This document shows, in pieces, positions 10,201-15,190 of a stretch of 15,190 nucleotides of DNA. The position numbers and the translations under genes are program-made. The stretch comes from Rhynchonema sp. JSB1_4 (taxonomy: Eukaryota > Nematoda > Chromadorea > Monhysterida > Xyalidae). The notes under the pieces are model-generated. The model saw only the letters and a list, made by a program, of their open reading frames with translations. It had not been told where the DNA came from and made no database searches. The stretch is from assembly GCA_030248065.1 (NCBI GenBank), contig JASAMV010003662.1, positions 1-15,190 of the forward strand, given 5' to 3'. Each line of letters starts with the position of its first letter. Position 1 is the stretch's first letter.

Positions 10201-11772
10201 TTTGATGAAGGATAGTCGGTGCAGCGCGTTCGCATCATTCCATCGTCTTTGCTCGACTATGGGATAGTGGCGGTTTGTTCATTTGTAACAGCAGCTCACG
10301 CATGGTCATGACGAATTCAAGGACAAAATTTGTGACTATTTGGGGGCGGCAACGTAACGTTGGGATCCGATGTGTGATCGTGATGGGACGAGGCCGAGGG
10401 CCATTCCAGTTTGCGAATGCGAATGGGACAACGCACAACAAAATATTCACGTACTGTCCTACCTGTCTTACCCTTGGTGGTGGTGTCCATTTGTTGCTCA
10501 GCCGAATCCGCGATGGCTTGTAGCGCGTCCGCATCATTGCTTACGTCCTGCTCCTGCAATAATGAAAGAATTTTCTGTCAGAGTCTTGTTTGAAACAACA
10601 ACTACAACAAAAATCGCGAAAACAACAGCATAAATGCAGACCTCCATCGGTTCATCACCGGCCGGCGCACGAGACCCGTTCGTTATTGGGACTGAAAAAT
10701 AAAATGATTGCCAAAAATCGCAATAGTCATGTCAAGAATCAACCACAAGTTTGCAAGCCACCACCGGGGGTTATATTAACCAAAATTTACCTGTGAATTC
10801 AGACGCGTCAGTGTCTCTCTCCTCTACAAAAAAAGCAACGTGGAAAATACAATCGACACCAAAGATTAAAAAAAAACAATTGGCTCACCGGGCAACGTCT
10901 TACGCGCAGTGAGCTTTGACGAATCCTTGACTGTGAATAGAAACGTAGCCGGATCATGACCTTCAGATATGATGGCCTACAAAATGGACGTTTCGCATTA
11001 AACCAGACAGGTCGAGACCAGACCAGTGGTGTCCTTGGGTGGGGGGTTGTATTTGGTGTATTGAAAATATAGAACAGCTCAAAACTAGCCAAGTCATATT
11101 GGTTTTGGCCTCCAGATGGCACTTCGGCACAGATGAACTTTCTGACCGTAGAAGTGATGGTAAAAACGTCCTTTTTGGAAAGAAATGCCCGTTTTTTCAG
11201 GGGATTTCATTTTCGGTCCAAAAAACAGACTCGGTGTTTTTTCACGAAAAAAACCGTTCTTTTCCTCCTGCAACTATAGTATCCAGCTCCAAAATTTTTC
11301 TTAAAACCGTAAAAATCGACCACTTTTTACCTCCAAAATCACTTGCTCACGCAAGCATACCTAACCCCTAAATTGACAATTTTCACCCTTCCTGCAACGA
11401 TTTTTGATCATTTCTTCTCTAAAAATTCACCCTTTTTGGACAACCCCACACTGGGCATCAGTTTTCTATTTGGGTGGAGTAACCACCAGTCTCCGAGAAT
11501 TTTCATTTTGGGTATCCGGGATATGAAAATTTTGGATGTAGTGTTCGTACTTTTTGACTTCCCCATGACACCACCAGATTATATCATAGAATTTCAAGCC
11601 AAACGAGTCGATATCGTCATCAACACTGGCCCACCTCAGTCAATCGATCAACCAGTGACGGTTTGAGCCCAGTTTTGTCCAAACCCCTGGCTTCCAACAT
11701 TGATCTCAAATCGACCACTCGCAAATCAGCCAACAATTTCTGCTCCTCTTTCGCTAGAGTCGTTTCAGACAT
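4291..11772 (-). CDS. SAFB/SLTM-like scaffold attachment factor (SAP + RRM), 21 coding exons
   Basis: Exons on the minus strand: 11772-11635, 10976-10889, 10823-10791, 10691-10642, 10553-10472, 9924-9282, 8909-8857, 8793-8723, 8512-8339, 8231-8072, 7992-7903, 7824-7685, 7527-7420, 7342-7238, 6891-6803, 6347-6138, 5995-5697, 5164-5012, 4771-4620, 4510-4411, 4334-4291. They total 2982 nt, 993 residues plus stop, with every phase matching. Human SAFB is about 915 residues and SLTM about 1034. Layout: SAP (about 14-48), acidic linker, RRM (about 368-444), Lys/Ser then Arg-rich segments, Arg/Glu helix (about 611-675), Arg/Gly-rich region, Gly/Ser/Pro tail. Known family role: binds scaffold/matrix-attachment DNA through SAP and RNA through the RRM, linking chromatin, transcription and splicing in the nucleus. 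I cannot separate SAFB, SAFB2 and SLTM ancestry. Weakest parts are the exon 10 acceptor and the last exon; no AATAAA closely follows the stop. Confidence 0.88.
4335..4410 (-). other. Last intron of the SAFB-like gene (predicted)
   Basis: It runs from a perfect GTGAGT donor to a TTCAG acceptor. If it is retained, the frame reads on for about 22 codons and then stops at a TAG at the GGGGGCG position near 4310, so the protein would end differently by only a few tens of residues. Which end is real cannot be told from sequence alone. Confidence 0.4.
5165..5696 (-). other. Long intron 17 of the SAFB-like gene, no recognised content
   Basis: At 532 bp this is one of the longest introns. I saw no repeat shared with the rest of the window and no RNA gene. 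A 94-codon plus-strand open frame (5411-5695) and a 117-codon minus-strand frame overlap each other here. Neither resembles a family I know, and the donor and acceptor around them are well supported, so I treat both as chance. Confidence 0.5.
6418..6780 (-). repeat. Dispersed repeat, copy 2, inverted, inside intron 15 of the SAFB-like gene
   Basis: Read on the minus strand this matches the element at 3154-3523: a GTTAGAGG start, GGGTGTCGG and CCAGATGTC units, the shared central words, then ATGTCGGGTGTCGAG units at the far end. The 3' outer end (near 6418) is degenerate, so that border is approximate, while a TA flanks the other end (6781-6782). The host intron (6348-6802) is 455 bp; without the repeat it would be about 92 bp, close to its neighbours. 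Confidence 0.75.
6803..7342 (-). other. Arg/Glu-rich helical region, exons 14-15 of the SAFB-like gene
   Basis: Exon 14 (7342-7238) encodes GRGLRPMPSEMIVMEERRRA and a DDYRRSVEKLKLDK helix. Exon 15 (6891-6803) encodes ERERIKYERERLEREKLELQ and then a Gln run. The repeated RE/ER/LERE pattern matches the long charged helix between the basic region and the C-terminus of SAFB and SLTM, a protein-interaction region, but here it is much shorter (about 65 residues). The 346-bp intron between the two exons holds an insertion-like segment. Confidence 0.85.
6941..7160. repeat. Segment flanked by 12-bp direct repeats in intron 14 of the SAFB-like gene
   Basis: GAGCAAGAAAGC occurs at 6941-6952 and again at 7149-7160, bounding about 196 bp. 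The left side continues as a CTAG tetranucleotide run (to about 6964). Inside, CCATTTTGGC appears twice near 7085-7115. The direct repeats look like a target-site duplication, but no inverted termini or poly(A) tail are clear, so recombination or replication slippage could also explain them. The intron is 346 bp, larger than most of its neighbours. Confidence 0.45.
7420..8231 (-). other. Lys/Ser- and Arg-rich linker, exons 10-13 of the SAFB-like gene
   Basis: Exon 10 (8231-8072) gives a Pro/Gln segment then KKAEPDIITISPEPE. Exon 11 (7992-7903) is a KEGKNKSKDKDAKKS basic tract ending in KRGVKR. Exon 12 (7824-7685) is rich in Arg, Ser and Gly (RGSGRRSPGSRRPRIEP). Exon 13 (7527-7420) is ARSSRRFLDPRRAPK followed by a His/Pro stretch. 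A Lys/Ser-rich, probably nuclear-localising, segment after the RRM is typical of the family. Exon 10 has two possible acceptors 10 bp apart; only the one at 8231 keeps the frame. Confidence 0.75.
8339..8793 (-). other. RNA recognition motif, exons 8-9 of the SAFB-like gene
   Basis: Exon 8 (8793-8723) encodes NRNLWVTGLSTDTRAADLK and exon 9 (8512-8339) encodes ALFSKYGHVTAAKII, GNKCYGYVTMQTAEEASKC, IQHLHRADLNGKTIGVER. RNP2 is LWVTGL and RNP1 is KCYGYVTM, with the aromatic Tyr at the RNA-contacting position. The RATDLKNLFSKYGKV, CYGFVTM and INHLH..ELHG words of SAFB are clearly matched, and this domain makes the family call firm. A 210-bp intron splits the domain. A 159-codon open frame running past the donor at 8339 is read-through into the intron and is not used. 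Confidence 0.95.
9282..9924 (-). other. Large acidic Ser/Thr/Pro/Gln-rich linker exon 6 of the SAFB-like gene
   Basis: At 643 nt this is the largest exon. It begins after a strong TTCCTATTCTCAG acceptor with ETQPVQAQQQQPTAAAQP. It continues as a Ser/Thr/Pro/Glu/Asp-rich, probably disordered chain with alanine runs (PPAATAAKS) and ends APLAAATIKA before CAG|GTAGGT. The open frame extends further upstream to about 9994, but only the 9924 acceptor combines a pyrimidine tract with the phase left by exon 5. SAFB family members carry a similar acidic region between SAP and RRM, poorly conserved in sequence. Confidence 0.78.
9925..10471 (-). other. Intron 5 of the SAFB-like gene, with an exon-5-like relic near 10215-10255
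   Basis: Within this 547-bp intron, minus-strand GAGCAAAGACGATGGAATGA and the following GCGAACGCGCTGCA resemble the start of exon 5 (GAGCAGGACG.., AATGATGCGGACGCGCTACA). The relic lacks a good acceptor and sits in a roughly 70-codon frame without a start codon that ends near 10040. It may be a decayed partial exon duplication, or chance similarity. The rest of the intron shows nothing I recognise. Confidence 0.35.
10472..10823 (-). other. Small linker exons 3-5 of the SAFB-like gene
   Basis: Three short exons follow the SAP domain: 33 nt (10823-10791, ERDTDASEFT), 50 nt (10691-10642, PITNGSRAPAGDEPME) and 82 nt (10553-10472, EQDVSNDADALQAIADSAEQ). They are acidic and low in complexity, as in other family members at this position, and are supported by splice sites and phase rather than by sequence match. 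Exon 3 is 33 nt and phase 1 on both sides, so skipping it would keep the frame. The exon 4 donor (GAG|GTCTGC) is weak, so its end is the least certain here. Confidence 0.6.
10889..11772 (-). other. SAP domain, exons 1-2 of the SAFB-like gene
   Basis: Exon 1 (11772-11635) encodes MSETTLAKEEQ, then LADLRVVDLRSMLEARGL and GLKPSLVDRLTE. This is the helix-turn-helix pattern of SAP domains, with the conserved Leu residues, Gly and the basic K..L..RL end. Exon 2 (10976-10889) continues AIISEGHDPATF, matching the family's AI.EEGGDP segment just after the SAP motif. The 658-bp intron between them is AT-rich and T-tract-rich, with no recognised gene. SAP domains bind AT-rich matrix-attachment DNA; binding here is inferred. 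Confidence 0.88.
10977..11634 (-). other. First intron of the SAFB-like gene (658 bp), T-tract rich
   Basis: The intron runs from GAG|GTGGGC to TTTTGTAG|GCC. It is rich in T and A tracts on both strands with several loosely similar CCTGCAAC-type words (about 11265 and 11390), which may be a very degenerate duplication. First introns often hold regulatory DNA, but no specific element is recognised. Plus-strand open frames here are low complexity and not supported. Confidence 0.6.
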
Positions 11773-11973
11773 GATGTTCCACAGGTGTGAGTTTCAGTAA
11801 TCGATAAAAGTGGTTCCCAAACTAAAGTTATGAGTTTTCCATGTAGCAAACATTGCCATTGACAGCAGCATGAGACCAAAGATAAAAGCGGCTCTCAAAG
11901 CAGCTTTCCGTTGCTAAGAAGCAACAGGTTCGTTAGAGTTGTTGTTCAAAAAGGATACAAATTAGCGTTTCAT
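11773..11973 (-). promoter_or_regulatory. Intergenic spacer and probable promoter/5' UTR of the SAFB-like gene
   Basis: This gap separates the PNISR poly(A) signal from the SAFB-like ATG. It contains a 6-bp-stem palindrome GTTGCT-AAGA-AGCAAC (11910-11925), resembling an RFX/X-box site with a one-base-longer spacer, and a TATCGAT word (near 11800-11806) resembling part of a DREF-type element. An in-frame TGA seven codons upstream of the ATG supports the chosen start. A possible splice acceptor (CTTTAG, about 11830) might serve a 5' UTR intron or trans-splicing, but this is weak. Both motif assignments are inference. Confidence 0.35.
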
Positions 11974-11979
11974 TTTATT
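11974..11979 (-). terminator. Candidate poly(A) signal of the PNISR gene
   Basis: A canonical AATAAA reads on the minus strand 287 nt after the PNISR stop codon, inside GTGCAAATAAAATG. It is a canonical hexamer between that stop and the start of the SAFB-like gene, so it is the likely 3' end. The remaining gap to the downstream start codon is about 200 bp. No transcript evidence. Confidence 0.55.
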
Positions 11980-12265
11980 TGCACAATAAAGTTATGTTTA
12001 GTGACAATAGCAACAATTCTAACACTAACACATTTAATGGCAAGCGAACACACACAAACCTGCGCACAAGTCGCTTTATGATACAAGTAAACATGTTTAA
12101 TCGTGAACACAACAAATGTGACAGATGAAAAATCTGCAGAAAAGCAACAATTACTGTCAGCTGAAGGAGCCAACAAGGGAACAATATTTGGATTGAGCTC
12201 TCATTACACAAGGGATAAAATGTAAAACATATAAAAATAAAAATGTCCTACCCAATGGCACGCAT

Positions 12266-12621
12266 TCACGAGCGCGATCGACTTCGTCTCGAGTGTTTGC
12301 GCGAGTCTGACGACTTTGGGGATCGCGACCTCGACCGATGTCGTTTCCGGTGTTTGCTACTGCTACTGGACGATGACTGCCGTCGTTCCTTGTCCCTGTC
12401 CGAAGACGAACGGCGATGCTTGTCCCGGTCCTTGTCTCGGTCGCGATGCCGGTCTGAGTCGGACGAACGATGACGTGATGATTTGGGTGATCGTGACCGA
12501 GACCGCCGGGATGGCAAGCCGCCCCTGCCACTGCTGCTCTTGTGACGCTCATTCGATTGTGAATTGTGATCATTCGTCGTGCACTTTTTGTCGGATTCCG
12601 AACTTTTTGATTCGGAATTGT
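12266..12621 (-). other. PNISR: Last PNISR exon: Ser/Lys linker and C-terminal RS domain
   Basis: The exon opens after a TAATTTCAG acceptor with 2 nt completing a split Asp codon. It begins with a Ser/Glu/Lys segment (NSESKSSESDKKC), passes through SSSGRGGLPSRRS, and ends in about 80 residues of alternating RS, RD, KD and poly-Ser (seven Ser near 12365), finishing RRSRSRS then TGA. RS domains of this kind are substrates of SRPK and CLK kinases and target proteins to nuclear speckles; that role here is inferred from the family. Opposite-strand open frames here are a by-product of the repetitive codons. Confidence 0.88.
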
Positions 12622-15190
12622 CTGAAATTATGTGTGATCGCCATTAGAAGCTGTAGCTTAGCAGAATGTCACAGAGTCCCAACAAACGAAATCGCAGCAG
12701 CCAATTCAGTCTGTTAGAACTCCGATTTCTGAAAGGTGATGCTATTACCTTTCGGCGGCGCCTTATCTGAATCTGGGTTACCAACACTCGTCGGAGCAAC
12801 AGCGACAGGTTTGGCAGTCGGCAATGCGACCCGGGGTAGGAACATCGGCTTTTTGAACGAATCGACCGCAGTCTTGTCAATGGCAGATGTCTCCTCCGTG
12901 TCCTTGGACCATCGCGAACCCCGCACCTTGGGCTTTGGCGTCGCGGCTGTCGGGGGTTTGAAAATGTCGCCTTCTTCGGTGTCAGACGAGTCAGATGGCT
13001 CAGATTCGGCACCCGCTTCATCACCTAAAAGTGAATTGAGGGTTTACAATTAATAATAAATTTGTTTTATTGTTTAATGAAGTCTCTGAAAAGTTGAAAG
13101 CCCTGAAAATTGTCCACAAATCCATACGATCTTGCATTTCGTTTTTATTTTCTCTGATAAGCCTGCCGGTGTTTATGGTTGACAATAATTCGAGCGATAT
13201 CACAGTACTTGAGCAACATAATCTCAGATGTCGAGCAATTCATTACATAACTTTAAACAAAAAAAAACAAAGCTAAAACCCGCTTACCGAATGAGCTAAT
13301 GGCAGCCAAAGCCGAGCTCTGAGCTAGCATCTTTGGTCGCGCTTGAAACAAACAATCGAAGTAAGTGAAACATGTTAAAAAGAAAAATATGTAAATGTAA
13401 AATTCTCGCAAATCAATACCGGACGCTTTCGAATCGAAGAGTTATTCTCGAATAAAATAATAGCCCACAATTTGGTCAAGTGCAAAGTTCTGCCGTAACA
13501 GGCAATAGTGGCAGGTCAAAGCCACACCAAGTGTTCTTAGACACGCGTTGGTGTCCGCTGACTGAATACCTTTCTTCAGCGCTGCACTGTACTCAGAACT
13601 TGCAATTTGCTTCAGTTGCTTGTCGGTCGCTGCCAGCAATGTCTCGCCCATCCAAGTCCGCAGTAGAATCATCTGCATTGTTTCACGCAATAGATCACTT
13701 TTGAAAATTGCCGCAAAACTAACGACTTCATAATTTTCAAAGCACATTCGTAATTCAAAACTGCAACAACTTACGCAGTGTTGTCTTAATTCCTCTTCGG
13801 TTACCGGTGACGGTGATCGAGCAGGCGATCTCCCTACAATAGGCGATGCATCGCGATCAGCCTTCTTGCCAGTAGGCGATGGCGAACGACTCTTTCGTCC
13901 GTCGACGTCGCTGTCCACGTTGTCCTTGTCTACATCAGACTCTTCGCTGTCACTCTCCTGAACTTATTTTTGTACAGTACTTTTAAGAATTAACACCGAA
14001 CAGATGAAGATAAAACAGAACCAACGAATTTTGATTTTCCCTTTGCGGCCCGTCGTTGTTCGAGCTGTTTCTGTTTTTCGACCTTCTTCTTCTCTTCTTC
14101 CTCTTTCTTGTGTTTCTCTTTCTCCATCTTTTCCAGTCCCTCACGAATCCATGCCGGCAGTGCCTTGCGTTGTTCAAATCCTGTACAAAGTGCGATTAGC
14201 AATCTCCTTTCCACCTACTTATTTACAAGCAACGAAAATTAAAAAAAGTAGCCGCCGCGCAAACCCAGTATCGGATAGTCAGCCTGATAGCCATAACCGC
14301 CGCCGCCTTGTCCATACCTGTGGAAAACACCGTTTTTGTCGAAAAACAACTAATTTGTTAAGTGGCATTGACACAATCATACCAGTTTTGACCGGAACCA
14401 TATGCAGCGTAGAATTGTTCAGCAGGAGATGAATAGTCTTCACCGTGCGGCTGAAGTTACGAACGAACTTAAAAACAAGAAAATAACAAAAAATGCAATA
14501 AATAATCACCGGCGGCCAAACATGTGCATCAGTGGGCCATTGTTCACCATTCGGTCCGGATTCATCTCCCGGCCCTCTCCGATCCTCCACTCGTTTCTTG
14601 TACAACATTTCAGCGACTGGCGTAGTGTCAATTGCCATCAGTGGCTTAGGCCGATGTGGGTCATTGTCCGAAACAGGTGGTGGGGGAGGTGGGGCTTCAC
14701 CTGCACATTCGATTGTTGTTGTGATGTTCGGCGTTGTGGTTTACTTACTCATCGTAATTATTTTAACACACACCAAAAACACAACAGTGAGCAAAAAACT
14801 GACCAAGAATGTTGTTGCTGGAGGGAGCTGCAAGCGGCCCTGGCGCCATTTTTCGCCACGCTCCGGCCTCTTGTGACTGTGTTGGTGGCGTCGGTGGTGC
14901 AGCACCTAAAGTCAACAATTGTTATGAGATTCCTTAAGGAGGCACCTTAAAAATTGCTGAAGAATTGCATTGCACATTGGGAAACGAAACATTGTTTACC
15001 TCCATACATATGTATCGGCGGGATGTGCCCTGCACCAGGTCCCAGGAATGGTGGCGGAGGCACAAAAGAAGGGCCCGCTTCTGATGACATCGCACTCGGG
15101 AACAGAGGAACATCGCGAGAAGACGGCGCTGGAGGTTCGACCGGAGGGGGAGGTGCTTGTTGCTTCATTTGAATCCATTGTTGCGCCAAA
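12266..15190 (-). CDS. PNISR: PNISR-like Arg/Ser-rich nuclear speckle protein, 5'-partial, 11 coding exons
   Basis: Exons on the minus strand, 5' to 3': 15190-15000 (runs off the edge), 14905-14804, 14700-14510, 14450-14383, 14317-14265, 14180-14026, 13957-13775, 13672-13570, 13341-13288, 13024-12749, 12621-12266. All phases join, giving about 576 residues before TGA. What is seen: an N-terminal ALAQQWIQMKQQ piece, a Pro-rich stretch, a Gly/Tyr segment, LPAWIREGLEKM followed by a Lys/Glu helix, GKSKFESDSEES, RSPARSPSPVTEEE, a MILLRTWMGETLL helix, LAQSSALAAI, and a C-terminal RS domain. Order and wording match vertebrate PNISR (LPAWIREGLEKM, SKFDSDEEEE, TEEE, LAQSSALA), which is about 805 residues long, so this copy looks shorter even allowing for the missing start. 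Family role: a nuclear-speckle SR-related protein thought to act in pre-mRNA splicing; its molecular activity is poorly known. Least certain donor: 14510, where an upstream GT could also keep the phase. Confidence 0.9.
13288..14180 (-). other. PNISR: Conserved PNISR core: LPAWIREGLEKM helix to LAQSSALA motif (four exons)
   Basis: This block decides the family assignment. Exon 14180-14026 starts FEQRKALPAWIREGLEKM, then a long Lys/Glu/Gln helix (probable coiled coil), and ends GKSKF. Exon 13957-13775 continues with acidic ESDSEESDVDKDN, two RSPSP-type phosphorylatable stretches and TEEELRQHC. Exon 13672-13570 gives MILLRTWMGETLLAATDK. Exon 13341-13288 gives RPKMLAQSSALAAISSF. The third exon is placed at 13672 because that acceptor (after ATGCAG) keeps phase 0 and restores an almost gap-free match to the vertebrate protein. 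An upstream AAAAG acceptor would break the frame. Confidence 0.9.

Noticed and set aside
10076..10537. Overlapping open frames on both strands in intron 5 as a separate gene
   Set aside because: No family resemblance, no splice support and mutually overlapping frames; only the short exon-5-like similarity is kept as an observation.
12316..12717. 133-codon plus-strand Cys-rich open frame
   Set aside because: Antisense of the RS-domain exon; the Cys content comes from the complement of Ser/Arg codons.
14402..14950. 182-codon plus-strand open frame
   Set aside because: It lies opposite the PNISR exons at 14804-14905, 14510-14700 and 14383-14450 and their introns; its translation has no domain pattern, while the minus-strand exons match a known family.

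Overview
The window is animal (metazoan) nuclear DNA. Its genes are split into many small exons by GT..AG introns, mostly 60-250 bp, there are no bacterial-style operons or ribosome binding sites, and the two recognisable genes belong to animal nuclear RNA-processing families. The compact introns and gaps of a few hundred bases suggest an invertebrate. I cannot name the species. Everything I can assign as coding is on the minus strand, so genes read from right to left.

Right third (15190 to about 11974): a PNISR (SFRS18) orthologue, an arginine/serine-rich nuclear-speckle protein. Its first exon or exons lie beyond the right edge. I could chain eleven coding exons with matching phases, giving about 576 residues and ending in an RS tail and a TGA at 12266-12268. 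A poly(A) signal follows at 11979-11974.

Middle (11772 to 4291): a complete-looking SAFB/SLTM (scaffold attachment factor B-like) gene of 21 coding exons that join in frame to about 993 residues. The order is SAP domain, acidic Ser/Thr/Pro/Gln-rich linker, one RRM, Lys- then Arg-rich segments, an Arg/Glu helix, an Arg/Gly-rich region and a Gly/Ser/Pro tail. Several of its longer introns hold repeats or insertions.

Left third (4290 to 1): no fully resolved gene. It contains a 295-bp miniature inverted-repeat transposon with a TA target duplication (2399-2693), one copy of a second 370-bp repeat (3154-3523) whose other copy sits inverted in a SAFB-like intron (6418-6780), a possible signal-peptide exon, and near the left edge exons of a probable multi-pass membrane protein.

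The two named genes are tandem and close (about 200 bp from the PNISR poly(A) signal to the SAFB-like start). Both families act in nuclear RNA processing and chromatin-matrix biology, so co-expression is possible but not shown. No prokaryotic defence system, CRISPR array, tRNA or rRNA was seen. Exon borders were placed by eye from family similarity, splice sites and phase, without transcript data.
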